A stretch of DNA of 64,000 nt from Cutibacterium sp. (GTDB lineage Bacteria > Actinomycetota > Actinomycetes > Propionibacteriales > Propionibacteriaceae), in contig NZ_JAUNEJ010000002.1 of assembly GCF_030525615.1 (NCBI RefSeq), forward strand, positions 124,001 to 188,000. The letters are read 5' to 3'. Each line of letters starts with the position of its first letter. Position 1 is the first letter of the stretch. The position numbers and the translations under genes were made by a program. Under the pieces are notes generated by a model. That model was not told the DNA's origin. It was given only the letters and a program-made list of their open reading frames with translations, and searched no databases. Below are positions 1 to 8,824 of this stretch, piece after piece.

Positions 1-1
1 A

Positions 2-445
2 CGCCGCGATCACGTCGGGTTCGTGTTCCAGTCTTTCAACCTCATGCCGACGATGACGGCGGCCGACAACATCACGCTGCCCTTGCGGTTGTCCCACCGC
101 AAGGTCGACAAAGAGTGGTTCGATCACATCACCGGAATGCTCGGCCTCACCGAGCGTCTCCGACACAAGCCTTCGGAGCTGTCCGGTGGCCAGCAGCAGC
201 GCGTCGCCGTCGCCCGCGCCCTGATGACCCGCCCTGACGTCATCGTCGCTGACGAGCCCACCGGTGCCCTGGACTCACACGCCAGCGACGACCTACTCGC
301 CTTCCTGCGCCACTGCGTCGACGACCTTGGCCAGAGCGTCGTCATGGTCACTCACGACCGTGATGCCGCCAGCCGGGCCGACGACATTATCACCGTGACT
401 GATGGCCAGGTGTCCAACACCCACAGGCAGGGGGAGCAGGCATGA
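2..445 (+). CDS. ABC transporter ATP-binding protein, LolD/MacB type (5' end outside window)
   Basis: The reading frame is open from base 2, so the N-terminus with the Walker A loop lies upstream of the window. What remains starts in the Q-loop (VGFVFQSFNLMP) and includes the ABC signature LSGGQQQRVAVARAL, Walker B (VIVADEPTGALD) and the H-loop histidine (VMVTHD). The spacing is that of the LolD/MacB/YtrE ATPases that work with FtsX-type permeases. Its stop overlaps the next start (ATGA at 442-445), so ATPase and permease are translationally coupled halves of one transporter. The substrate (lipid, peptide, antibiotic or a mechanotransmission role) cannot be read from the sequence. Inner face of the membrane. 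Confidence 0.93.
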   Translation, partial: RRDHVGFVFQSFNLMPTMTAADNITLPLRLSHRKVDKEWFDHITGMLGLTERLRHKPSELSGGQQQRVAVARALMTRPDVIVADEPTGALDSHASDDLLAFLRHCVDDLGQSVVMVTHDRDAASRADDIITVTDGQVSNTHRQGEQA

Positions 446-2859
446 TTCATGAACGTCGTCGTCTGATACCCACGATGGTCGCCGTCATTATCGGGGTGGC
501 CTTCATGGCGAGCGCCCTCATGCTGATGGATTCGATCAAGGCTGCCACATTACGTGCCCAGGCTGCTGCCGTCGGAGACGCCGCCGTAGTGGTGACCCCC
601 AAGGATGACGGGAAGCCCATCTCCCAGAACACCGCCGACAAAATTGCCACGGTCGATGGGGTCACCTCGGTGGAGGCCACCCGTGACGTCTTCCTGCAGC
701 GCACCGACGGCGGGCAGTCGGCATATGTGTCCGGCCATCTGGTTCCGCCCCATCCCGACATGGTCAAAGGACGCGCTCCGTCCCGGCCGAACGAGGTAGC
801 CGTCAACCAGATCACTGCGAACAACAATGCCACGATTGGCTCTCGGATCACTGTCAGCACTACCTCCCAGGCGAACGCGAAATCCACCGACCTCACCGTG
901 GTAGGTGTGCTCAATCCGAATGCTCGTACCACGGACAGTCCCACCTCGGCAGAGATCTACCTCCCTGCCACGACCCTGGCCAATATCAGCGGCGAGTCCG
1001 GGGCCGACGTTCTGTACGTGAACTCTGATCGCCCCGCCGAACAGGTTCTCAAAGACGTTTCTGCAGCAGCCGGTGTCACCGCAACGGTCCGCACTGCTGA
1101 CGACGAGCGGGCCTATCAGGCCAAGCAAGCGTCTCAGGGACTTGCAGCCATGATGACCTTCATGGGTGCCTTCGCTGTCATCGCCCTAGCCGTTGCGGCG
1201 ATGGTGATCGTCAACACCTTCACCATCCTCGTCGCCCAGCGCACTCGCACTCTGGCTTTGGCCCGTTGTATCGGCGCTACCCGCAAACAGGTGCGTCGCA
1301 GTGTGCTGGGGGAGGCACTGACCACCGGCCTCATCGGATCAATCGCAGGAACCGCTCTGGGTGTTGGCGTCACCAAGCTCATGATCCTGGGCGTCATCTC
1401 GACGGGCTCCGCGAGTGACATTACCGTCAGCGTCACGGCACTGTCCTGCCTCGTCCCGATCGTCGTCGGGGTGACAGTGACGACCCTGGCTGCCCTGCGA
1501 CCGGCACGCCACGCCACCAAGGTTTCCCCCGTCGCGGCTCTGCAACCCATGACTGAGACGCCCACTCGGGCGATCGGGCGGGTCCGTATCGTGGTCGGAA
1601 CTCTGTTCTTCGTCGCCGGCGCAACCCTTGTCGTCGTCTGCGCCACAGCCGACATGAAGACTAATGTCGCCGTGCTGTGCGGAGTTGCCGGCGGGTTCAT
1701 CAGCTTCGCCGGGGTGCTCATGCTGGCGCCCACCATCATTGGCGGACTGAGCCGAGTCATCAGGGCCACCCGCCTCGGCGGGATTCCGGGAGAAATGGCC
1801 GTCGAGAACACCCAGCGCAATCCGCGCCGTACTACAGCTACCGCCTCAGCCCTGCTCATCGGCGTCACCCTCATCGCCACCGTCGCAACAGGAGCTGCCA
1901 CCGGACGTGCCTCCATCGACAAGGCCATGAATGGTCAATTCCCCGTTGACGCGGTCGTGCAGGCTCAAGGCCCACTCGACGAGGCGACTATTACCGACGT
2001 CAAGGAGACCGAAGGAGTTTCCGATGTCGCCACCGTGGCGTGGGCCAGCGGGATTGTTGAAGGCGGCGGTGACGCCACCAAGGCCTGGATTAGGGGTGTG
2101 TCACCGGAGTTCCCCAAGGTTGTTCGTGATGAATCAGCCACCGAGGGGCTTGACGACACTCACGCTGTGGGTTCTGTTCCTGGCGTGTCTGATGGAGAGA
2201 AGATCACTGTCACCGTCAACGGAAACAAGGTCAACCTGACCTTAGTCAGCCAGGATTCGCAGGGCATCGTCGTCACCCAGGACGTTATGGCCCAGCTGAC
2301 TCCCCAGGTCAAGCCCACCCAATTGCAGGTCCGCTACCAGGATGGCACCGACCAGTCCAAAGCCACCCAGGCCTTGGCCAAGGCGATGTCGGCCCATCAG
2401 GGAGTGACAGTTACATCGGTGGCGGATCAGAAGGCCCAGATGGACAAGATCATCACTATGTTGCTCGGCACGGTGGTTGGTCTGCTGGTGATTTCGGTCA
2501 TCATCGCAATGGTTGGTGTTGCCAACACCCTTGGTCTGTCGGTGGTGGAACGAACCCGCGAGATCGGACTACTGCGCGCCCTCGGGCTGACCCGTTCCCA
2601 GGTGAGGTCAATGTTTGGCACGGAGGCGCTCATGCTCTCGGGTATCGCCGCGATTGTTGGTATCGCCTTGGGAATCGGGTACGGCATTGCCGGATCCCAC
2701 GCCCTCTTTGGCTCGATCATGACTGTCCAGACGACTGTGCCATGGCTGCAGATGGTTGCCGTGGCCGCCGTCGCGATGGTGGCCGGATGGCTGGCCTCCG
2801 TGATACCTGGTCGTCGGGGAGCCAAGATTCGTCCTGCAGTTGCCCTCGCCGAGGAGTGA
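442..2859 (+). CDS. FtsX-like ABC transporter permease
   Basis: 805 residues. An N-terminal membrane helix (about 10-30) is followed by a large extracytoplasmic MacB-type domain (about 35-225), a first FtsX three-helix block (about 235-360), a middle pair of hydrophobic segments (about 380-430), a second external domain (about 470-665) and a second FtsX block (about 685-800) ending in a basic tail. The second block contains the usual ERTREIGLLRALG stretch and the first has AQRTRTLALARCIGA. This duplicated architecture is that of single-chain permeases that pair with a LolD-like ATPase dimer, here the gene overlapping upstream. No outer-membrane partner is expected in an actinobacterium. Substrate unknown. 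Confidence 0.92.
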   Translation: MIHERRRLIPTMVAVIIGVAFMASALMLMDSIKAATLRAQAAAVGDAAVVVTPKDDGKPISQNTADKIATVDGVTSVEATRDVFLQRTDGGQSAYVSGHLVPPHPDMVKGRAPSRPNEVAVNQITANNNATIGSRITVSTTSQANAKSTDLTVVGVLNPNARTTDSPTSAEIYLPATTLANISGESGADVLYVNSDRPAEQVLKDVSAAAGVTATVRTADDERAYQAKQASQGLAAMMTFMGAFAVIALAVAAMVIVNTFTILVAQRTRTLALARCIGATRKQVRRSVLGEALTTGLIGSIAGTALGVGVTKLMILGVISTGSASDITVSVTALSCLVPIVVGVTVTTLAALRPARHATKVSPVAALQPMTETPTRAIGRVRIVVGTLFFVAGATLVVVCATADMKTNVAVLCGVAGGFISFAGVLMLAPTIIGGLSRVIRATRLGGIPGEMAVENTQRNPRRTTATASALLIGVTLIATVATGAATGRASIDKAMNGQFPVDAVVQAQGPLDEATITDVKETEGVSDVATVAWASGIVEGGGDATKAWIRGVSPEFPKVVRDESATEGLDDTHAVGSVPGVSDGEKITVTVNGNKVNLTLVSQDSQGIVVTQDVMAQLTPQVKPTQLQVRYQDGTDQSKATQALAKAMSAHQGVTVTSVADQKAQMDKIITMLLGTVVGLLVISVIIAMVGVANTLGLSVVERTREIGLLRALGLTRSQVRSMFGTEALMLSGIAAIVGIALGIGYGIAGSHALFGSIMTVQTTVPWLQMVAVAAVAMVAGWLASVIPGRRGAKIRPAVALAEE

Positions 2860-2880
2860 CACCGTGACGTAACTGACGCC

Positions 2881-2933
2881 ACGCCTCGCTGCTGCTGGAC
2901 GGGTAGATCACCGAAAAAGCAGCAGTGAGGCGT
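2881..2933. terminator. Inverted repeat after the ABC permease gene
   Basis: A 16-bp stem (2881-2896 against 2918-2933, one mismatch) encloses a 21-base loop, 22 bases after the permease stop. No clear T-run follows, so it may be a terminator of the GC-rich actinobacterial kind or an mRNA 3'-end stabiliser. Confidence 0.6.
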
Positions 2934-2984
2934 TGGGCTGACTAGGGGACACTGAGACAAGAGCGCTGGGTAGTGTCCACCCCC

Positions 2985-2990
2985 TAAACT
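2985..2990 (+). promoter_or_regulatory. Possible -10 box placing a leaderless start for the permease
   Basis: TAAACT sits seven bases before the GTG start at 2998 and no purine-rich ribosome binding site separates them. That is the geometry of leaderless actinobacterial mRNAs whose 5' end is the start codon. Assignment is by inspection only. Confidence 0.35.
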
Positions 2991-2997
2991 CACCGCC

Positions 2998-4368
2998 GTG
3001 ACCGAACCCAGCCAGCAGCTGCACCGCAGTCTGCGAAACCGACACATCCAGCTCATCGCCTTAGGCGGTGCCATCGGAACCGGCCTGTTCTACGGAGCTG
3101 CCGACTCGATCTCCGCCGCCGGCCCTGCCATCGTCATGAGTTACCTGGTGGGTGGCGTGGTGATCTACCTCATCATGCGTGCCCTCGGTGAAATGAGCGT
3201 TCATCACCCGACCTCGGGTGCTTTCAGTGAATACGCGCACCGATGGTGGGGGGATCTGCCCGGATTCATCTCCGGATGGAATTACTGGTTCAACTACATC
3301 TTCGTGTCGATGGCCGAGCTGTCGGTGGTCGGGATCTACATCAACTACTGGTTCCCGGGGGTGCCACGCTGGCTGTCAGCGGCGGTCCTCCTTGTCATCG
3401 TCACCACCGTCAACCTGCTTCACGTGCGGGCTTATGGCGAGGTGGAATTCTGGTTCGCAATCATCAAGGTGGTCGCGATCGTTGCGATGATCGTCCTGGG
3501 TTTGTGGATCATCCTCTTCGGGACCTCCTCCACCCCGGCGACGGGACTGAGCAATATGTGGCGCAACGGCGGATTCATGCCTCACGGCGTCACCGGGACA
3601 CTTGCCGGAATCATCGTCGTCATGTTCTCCTTTGGCGGCACCGAGCTCATCGGTATCACTGCTGGCGAGGCCGAGAACCCGCAGCGTTCCATTCCGAAGG
3701 CCATCAACCAAGTCGTCGGCCGAATCCTCATCTTCTACGTCGGTGCCCTGATCGTCATGCTGGCTATCGTCCCGTGGACCAGGATCGACGGCACTGCCAG
3801 CCCCTTTGTGCAGATTTTCGACCTTGTGGGAATCCCCGGCGCGGCTGCCATTCTCAACCTCGTCGTGCTCACCGCAGCAATATCGGCTTATAACTCCGGG
3901 CTCTACGCCAACGGTCGAATGCTTCATGCCCTGGCTCACCAAGGTGACGCCCCCAAGGTTCTCGGCAAGGTCAACAAGGCTGGTTCCCCGTGGGTTGGCG
4001 TGCTGGTCTCCAGCGCAGTGACGGCCATTGCGGTTATCATCGTCGGCTTATTGCCGGAACAGGCGTTCATGTACATCATGTCGATCGCCACGATCGCCGC
4101 CATCATCAACTGGGCGACAATTATCGTCACCCAAATGCTCTTCCGTCGCCGTCTGGCTCCCGAGGTTCGGGCCGAGTTGCACTTCACGATGCCCGGAGCC
4201 CCGGTCACCAACTGGATCGTGCTGGCCTTCTTGGTACTCATGGTCGTCGTCATGACGATCATGCCGCCGTACCGCGTCGCTGTGGCGATTGGCCCAATAT
4301 GGCTGGCCGTTTTGACCTTGGGATGGTGGCTGTCGCGTCACCGCAAGCAGTCTCGTACTTCCGCATGA
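2998..4368 (+). CDS. Amino acid permease, APC superfamily (AAT family)
   Basis: 456 residues with about twelve hydrophobic segments. The N-terminus (LRNRHIQLIALGGAIGTGLFYG) is the signature of the AAT family, which includes AroP, PheP, ProY and GabP, followed by the conserved RALGEMSVHHPTSGAFSEYA and WNYWFNYIF segments. These are proton-coupled importers of aromatic or other neutral amino acids; the exact substrate cannot be assigned. The start is GTG at 2998, chosen because the AAT-type N-terminus begins there; no good ribosome binding site precedes it. The gene is monocistronic, between two hairpins. Confidence 0.9.
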   Translation: MTEPSQQLHRSLRNRHIQLIALGGAIGTGLFYGAADSISAAGPAIVMSYLVGGVVIYLIMRALGEMSVHHPTSGAFSEYAHRWWGDLPGFISGWNYWFNYIFVSMAELSVVGIYINYWFPGVPRWLSAAVLLVIVTTVNLLHVRAYGEVEFWFAIIKVVAIVAMIVLGLWIILFGTSSTPATGLSNMWRNGGFMPHGVTGTLAGIIVVMFSFGGTELIGITAGEAENPQRSIPKAINQVVGRILIFYVGALIVMLAIVPWTRIDGTASPFVQIFDLVGIPGAAAILNLVVLTAAISAYNSGLYANGRMLHALAHQGDAPKVLGKVNKAGSPWVGVLVSSAVTAIAVIIVGLLPEQAFMYIMSIATIAAIINWATIIVTQMLFRRRLAPEVRAELHFTMPGAPVTNWIVLAFLVLMVVVMTIMPPYRVAVAIGPIWLAVLTLGWWLSRHRKQSRTSA

Positions 4369-4386
4369 TCTGAACTCGCGCGATGG

Positions 4387-4416
4387 GGGCCGGTCGGGCG
4401 TGAACTCGACCGGCCC
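4387..4416. terminator. Bidirectional terminator hairpin
   Basis: A perfect 10-bp GC-rich stem (4387-4396 and 4407-4416) with a 10-base loop, followed by a pyrimidine run TCTCT. It lies between the convergent permease and YidE-like genes and can serve both. Confidence 0.75.
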
Positions 4417-4436
4417 TCTCTGGTAGTCAAAAAACC

Positions 4437-6014
4437 TCACACCAGGACGATGACCTGCACCAGCATGATCTTGACGATGGTTCCCAGCGCAAAAAGGGCA
4501 CCGTAGGCCGACTCAATACGCTCGTCGTTGACCAGGGAGTTGGCGTAGCCCAGGATGGCTGGCTGCCCAACGAAACCGGCAAAAGCACCGGTAGCGCGCT
4601 GGGCCGACAGTTTCATGAACCACGCTGCAGCGATGACGATCGCGCCGCCGAGAACGAGGGTGATGCCAGAGACGCCGACGACGGCCAGACCCGTCCAGCT
4701 GATGGCCTGGGACAAGAAAGCCGGACCCGACGTCAACCCGACGCAAGCCAGGAAAATCATGAGCCCCAGCTGACGCAAAATCGCGTTCGTGGCATGAGGC
4801 AGTTGCCAGCGCAACGGGCCGGTCCGGTGAACTGACCCCAGAATCATCCCCATGACGAGCGGTCCGGCAGCGGTTCCCAACTCGAACTGCAGACCGCCAG
4901 GCAGGGCCACCATCAGGGCACCAAGCAACAAACCGAGGGCAGCGCCGAGCCCCAGGGATAGGGCGTCAACCTGAGAGACGCGGGCTTCGGAATCACCGAA
5001 GAGGTCGGCAGCGTCGGAGAGACGATTGGCCGGCACCACACACAGCACGCGGTCCCCTGGCTGCAAAACGATGTCGTCGCGGGCCAGCATGTCGAGGTCG
5101 CCACGACGCACCCGCGTCACCTTGCCACTGGTACGCCCGCGCACGTCGATACTGCCGAGAGTCCGACCCACCAAGGCCGGGTTGGACACCAAGAAACGGC
5201 GAAAATCGATTTCGTGGCGTTCGTCAGTGAGGGTGCGATCCGAGACATGCCCGAGGTGCTCTACGGCACGGTTCACGTCGTCAGGATTACCGACGACGAG
5301 GACCTGGTCACCAACGTGCAGGTCGTCGTCAGGGGCAGCCAGCCGCATCTCGCCGTCCCGCAGCAGGTAGGACATACGAATCTGGTCGTCGCTAAAGCCA
5401 GGGGTCTCGCGGATGGAAGTTTCCTGGTCAACGAAGGTGGATGTCGCTGTCAGCCCAGCCTCGGCCATCGAGGTGTTGTCCTTGCTGGCCGGCCAACGCC
5501 GCTTGGCAACGAAGGCCACCATGATGAGCGCAACAATGACGCCGACCGGGTAAGACAGCGCATAGCCGACGAGGGTGTCGCCAGCCCCATGTGTTGCCGT
5601 TGACGCGGCATCAATGGCTGGCGAGGTGAGGACGCCGGCGTACAGACCAGCAACGTGAGCCGGACTCAGTCCGAGTAATCGCCCTAGTCCAAGCCCTGCG
5701 GCAGCCATGGCAGCCAGACCAACCACACCAGCGAGCATGAGACTCCACTGGCGTTTGAGATCCGACAGGAAGGTAGACCCGGCGGCCAGACCGACGGTGT
5801 AACAGAACAGTACGACACCGAAACCCTTAATCATCCCCAGGTCCTGGCCGAGACGCGGGTCGAGGGCACCCACGACAAGCCCCATGAAGAGTGCTCCGGC
5901 CGCACCAAACCTCAGCGGACCGAACTTGATCTGACCTAGCAGAGCGCCAGCGGCCAGGACGATGAGGATCGTCAGCAGTTGGTGTGTGGCGAGAAAGTCG
6001 GTCAGCACTGTCAT
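4437..6014 (-). CDS. AspT/YidE/YbjL-type membrane transporter with two TrkA-C domains
   Basis: 525 residues. Two blocks of five or so hydrophobic helices (about 1-170 and 350-525), each the AspT/YidE/YbjL duplication domain, flank a cytosolic centre with two RCK_C (TrkA-C) modules (about 205-265 and 275-345; note DLHVGDQVLVVGNPDD and LQPGDRVLCVVPANR). The family contains the aspartate:alanine and succinate exchangers, but most members such as E. coli YidE have no assigned substrate. In a propionic fermenter a dicarboxylate or amino-acid antiport role is plausible but unproven. The ATG at 6014 is preceded by AGGAG. Confidence 0.85.
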   Translation of the reverse strand: MTVLTDFLATHQLLTILIVLAAGALLGQIKFGPLRFGAAGALFMGLVVGALDPRLGQDLGMIKGFGVVLFCYTVGLAAGSTFLSDLKRQWSLMLAGVVGLAAMAAAGLGLGRLLGLSPAHVAGLYAGVLTSPAIDAASTATHGAGDTLVGYALSYPVGVIVALIMVAFVAKRRWPASKDNTSMAEAGLTATSTFVDQETSIRETPGFSDDQIRMSYLLRDGEMRLAAPDDDLHVGDQVLVVGNPDDVNRAVEHLGHVSDRTLTDERHEIDFRRFLVSNPALVGRTLGSIDVRGRTSGKVTRVRRGDLDMLARDDIVLQPGDRVLCVVPANRLSDAADLFGDSEARVSQVDALSLGLGAALGLLLGALMVALPGGLQFELGTAAGPLVMGMILGSVHRTGPLRWQLPHATNAILRQLGLMIFLACVGLTSGPAFLSQAISWTGLAVVGVSGITLVLGGAIVIAAAWFMKLSAQRATGAFAGFVGQPAILGYANSLVNDERIESAYGALFALGTIVKIMLVQVIVLV

Positions 6015-6114
6015 AAAACTCCTGACGCCGTACCGGCGATCCCGCCTCGGCAGCAGAATGCGCCGTCGCAGCAGACCCGGATGGGAACAAACCCTTGAAT
6101 TGTAAGACCTTGGT

Positions 6115-6207
6115 TCAGGGCTGGACGAGGATACGGATCGGGTTGCCCTGGTGGGACTCCAACTCCTCGATACCGCTCTTGACGTCCTTCAGCTCTCCCG
6201 GGCAGTT
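6115..6207 (-). pseudogene. 3' remnant of a 2,3-butanediol (zinc) dehydrogenase
   Basis: In the otherwise geneless 6015-6355 stretch, the minus strand reads about 28 codons ending in SGIEELESHQGNPIRILVQP and a stop. This matches the C-terminal helix-strand of butanediol dehydrogenases of the MDR family (typically ...GFEEL...HIKILV.P). The frame upstream degrades into non-protein-like sequence. The neighbouring gene makes acetoin, the substrate of that enzyme, which supports the assignment. Nothing else supportable is seen in this interval. Confidence 0.5.
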
Positions 6208-6355
6208 GCGCCAGATTTGTGCAGTTGCGCCACTGTGGCCAGCTGCGCAGCACCGGGGCACACACATCATCAGGTAGCAGGTAGCTGTGAGGGAACCCGT
6301 GGGGTGACGGTGCCGAGAACTGCGGGAAAACGCCGGGGACAGCCGAAAACAGGCG

Positions 6356-7078
6356 TCACTCCCCTGCCGTGTGCTCGGTCTTGGCGACCTGGATCGCAAG
6401 ATCCTCCGGGGCCAACTCTGCATGGGCGAACTCAGTGCTAATAGGCAACCTCAGTCGCAGGTCTGTCCCGACGCAGACCTCGACCAGTCCACTCCCCAGC
6501 TGGAAGTCAACGACGTGACCGCCGTGGTCCCGAGCCTCTGTGATGAAATGCACGTGGCAACCCGGCACCGAGATCCCCTGCTGGTACACCGGGGTCCGGA
6601 ACCCGGCGAACGACCCGCTGACATCCTCTGTACGCACGATTTCCTCGCCGTCAGTGGCTTCCACCATCGGTCGGTACGGCTTCGATTGCTGAACGACGGT
6701 CCTCGTCGTCACCCAGTCGACATGCCCCGTGATCCGCAGGGCATACATGTAATTGGCGCTGGGAAGCACCTTGTCGATGAGCTTGGAGATCTCGGCACGG
6801 GTAACCGGGGAGCGCACTTCCAGCCGATGAGAGGGAACGAAATCCGTCACCGTCGCGTAGGGCGTCTTGGCCCCCAACGGTGCCGGGCGGCTCGTCCCAT
6901 CACCGCGCAGCTGGTAGCAGTGGCCGTCAAGAATAACCATCTCGCCATCGAGGGCATTGAATGTCCCCAGGCCAAACGACCCGTGGGACAGCAACTCACC
7001 GATCGTCAGCTCGTCCTCGTACACCCCATCCATCAGGGAAGATATCAGGCTGGTCTGGAAGAACTCGTGCCTATTCAC
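6356..7078 (-). CDS. budA: Alpha-acetolactate decarboxylase
   Basis: 240 residues, the normal length of the BudA/AlsD family. It decarboxylates (S)-2-acetolactate to (R)-acetoin, diverting pyruvate from acid production and protecting against surplus acetolactate. Visible landmarks are LLSHGSFGLGTFNALDGEM near residue 28, the metal-binding PGCHVHFITE (about 170, two zinc-ligand histidines) and the DFQLGSG stretch. The start is GTG at 7078 with AGGA upstream. It is transcribed in the direction of the heat-shock operon, 68 bases after hspR. A butanediol dehydrogenase remnant lies just downstream, so acetoin may be the end product here. Confidence 0.93.
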   Translation of the reverse strand: MNRHEFFQTSLISSLMDGVYEDELTIGELLSHGSFGLGTFNALDGEMVILDGHCYQLRGDGTSRPAPLGAKTPYATVTDFVPSHRLEVRSPVTRAEISKLIDKVLPSANYMYALRITGHVDWVTTRTVVQQSKPYRPMVEATDGEEIVRTEDVSGSFAGFRTPVYQQGISVPGCHVHFITEARDHGGHVVDFQLGSGLVEVCVGTDLRLRLPISTEFAHAELAPEDLAIQVAKTEHTAGE

Positions 7079-7145
7079 ACCATCATCCTACGGGTCCCGA
7101 GTCAACCCACGGCGGACCGTCCTCGCCGCCCTCTCACCCACGCCG

Positions 7146-7607
7146 TCAACCGCGATGAGCGGGTAATGCCAACTGAGCGTGGACAACCGTCCTGCCCATG
7201 TGGACCCGCCCAGTGGACTCGGCGGTGAATACCCTCGGGTCCGCCCTGCCGTGGAACCGGGCCGCCTGCATTCCCCGCACGGTCTCGGTGAGCTGCTGAA
7301 CCTGGTCTGACAGCTGTTCGATACGACGCTCCATCTGGAGGATACGTCGAATGCCATTGAGGTTGATCCCCTCATCCTGCGACAGATGCTGAACCATCCG
7401 CAGCGAGGCGACGTCACGCATGGAGTACCGACGCCCCCGTCCGCGAGTGCGCTCCGGGACGACCAATCCAAGCCGGTCATAGGTGCGCAAGGTCTGCGGG
7501 TGCATCCCGGCAAGCTCAGCAGCCACCGAAATAGGGAAGATGGCGGCGTCCTTATCGATCACCGCCAAGTCGACAGCATCCGACAGTTCCCGGCTGCGCC
7601 GCACCAT
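7146..7607 (-). CDS. hspR: HspR, MerR-family heat-shock repressor
   Basis: 153 residues. A MerR-type winged helix (FPISVAAELAGMHPQTLRTYDRLGLVVPERT, about 24-55, then GRGRRYSMRDVASLR) is followed by the HspR feature DEGINLNGIRRIL and a coiled coil (about 90-115). HspR binds HAIR repeats together with DnaK to repress the dnaK operon in actinobacteria. It starts one base after the dnaJ stop, completing the classical dnaK-grpE-dnaJ-hspR order. Three matching HAIR sites lie upstream of dnaK at 11526-11621, so the loop is autoregulated. Confidence 0.95.
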   Translation of the reverse strand: MVRRSRELSDAVDLAVIDKDAAIFPISVAAELAGMHPQTLRTYDRLGLVVPERTRGRGRRYSMRDVASLRMVQHLSQDEGINLNGIRRILQMERRIEQLSDQVQQLTETVRGMQAARFHGRADPRVFTAESTGRVHMGRTVVHAQLALPAHRG

Positions 7608-7608
7608 C

Positions 7609-8751
7609 TCACTTCACCTCCCACGGCCTCGGGTTGGGCTGCCGAACGGCGTCACGGAAACTCTCCAAGGCATGTCGTGCCTTGTCGCCCAGCTTATCGG
7701 GGACAACGACCTCGACAGTGGCGAGCAGGTCTCCCTTGCTGCCGTCAGAACGCGGCGCACCACGCCCGCGTACCCGGAAAGTACGACCGTTCGGGGTGCC
7801 GGCAGGAATCCGCAGCCGGACAGTACCTCCAGCCAGGGTCGGCACCTCGATTTCAGCGCCCAGAGCCGCCTCAGCGAAAGTCACCGGAACATCGACCGTC
7901 AGGGTGCTGCCGTCACGTCCGAAAATCTTGTGCGGCCGCACTGTCACCTTGACGTACAGGTCGCCGGCCCGACCACCGTTTTCCCCCGGGGAACCCTTGC
8001 CCTTGATACGGATTCGCTGGCCATCCTCAACTCCCGCTGGAATGCGGATTTGCATGGACTTAGTGGACTTGGCCCGACCCGATCCGTGGCAAACCTGGCA
8101 GGGGTCCTCGACGACCATGCCTCGCCCGTGGCAATCCGGGCACGGCTCGGTCATCTCGAAGACGCCGCCAGCCGAGGTCGCGTGCATACCCGAACCCTGA
8201 CAGGTCGAACACACCCTCGGCACCGTTCCGGCTCGGGCCCCAGTCCCCCGACAGGCCTGACATGGGGCCTTGGAAACCATGTCCATGGTGACAGTCGTTC
8301 CGAAGACAGCGTCCTCGAAGGAAATCGTCGTCTCCGCCTCGATGTCGGCACCTCGACGGGCCGCCCGGGTAGTGGTACGTCGCCCACCGGTAGCACCAAA
8401 GAGGTTGCCAAAGAGATCTCCGAAGCCGTCACCATTGGACGCGGTGCGGATGAAGTCTTCGACGTTGACGCTCGTCTGGGCACCGCCATGCGGAAACCCG
8501 AACCTACTGGCTGATCCGAAGAGGCTGCGTGCCTGGTCGTATTCCTTGCGCTTCTTGGGGTCCGACAGCACGTCGTTGGCCTCAGAAGCTTCCTTAAAAC
8601 GAGCTTCGGCAGCCTTGTCACCAGGGTGGGAGTCGGGATGGTTATCCCGAGCGATCTTGCGAAATGCCTTCTTGATCTCCTCGGGCTTGGCATTTTTGGA
8701 GACGCCGAGAATCTTGTAGTAGTCCTTCTCGGCCCAGTCCTTCGTACTCAT
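7609..8751 (-). CDS. dnaJ: Chaperone protein DnaJ (type I)
   Basis: 380 residues. The N-terminal J domain (YKILGVSKNAKPEEIKKAFR) contains the HPD triad that stimulates DnaK ATPase. A glycine/phenylalanine-rich linker follows, then four CxxCxGxG zinc repeats (CQACRGTG, CSTCQGSG, CPDCHGRG, CQVCHGSG, about 155-215) and the two beta-barrel substrate-binding domains. A full zinc finger makes this a type I DnaJ able to deliver unfolded substrates. Cotranscribed with grpE and hspR. The start has a purine-rich AGGGAGGAAG site upstream. Confidence 0.96.
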   Translation of the reverse strand: MSTKDWAEKDYYKILGVSKNAKPEEIKKAFRKIARDNHPDSHPGDKAAEARFKEASEANDVLSDPKKRKEYDQARSLFGSASRFGFPHGGAQTSVNVEDFIRTASNGDGFGDLFGNLFGATGGRRTTTRAARRGADIEAETTISFEDAVFGTTVTMDMVSKAPCQACRGTGARAGTVPRVCSTCQGSGMHATSAGGVFEMTEPCPDCHGRGMVVEDPCQVCHGSGRAKSTKSMQIRIPAGVEDGQRIRIKGKGSPGENGGRAGDLYVKVTVRPHKIFGRDGSTLTVDVPVTFAEAALGAEIEVPTLAGGTVRLRIPAGTPNGRTFRVRGRGAPRSDGSKGDLLATVEVVVPDKLGDKARHALESFRDAVRQPNPRPWEVK

Positions 8752-8824
8752 ATTCTTCCTCCCTCCCTAGTCATCGTGAGTTCGTCTGGTCTGCGATCAT
8801 GGCCACCCGCTTCAGTGATTCGGC

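Noticed and set aside
6011..6265. 84-codon minus-strand frame ending at the YidE-like start
   Set aside because: Part of its span is coding-like only in another frame (the butanediol dehydrogenase stub); composition is not protein-like.
6371..7228. 285-codon plus-strand frame across budA
   Set aside because: Overlaps a clear acetolactate decarboxylase on the other strand; no ribosome site or motif.
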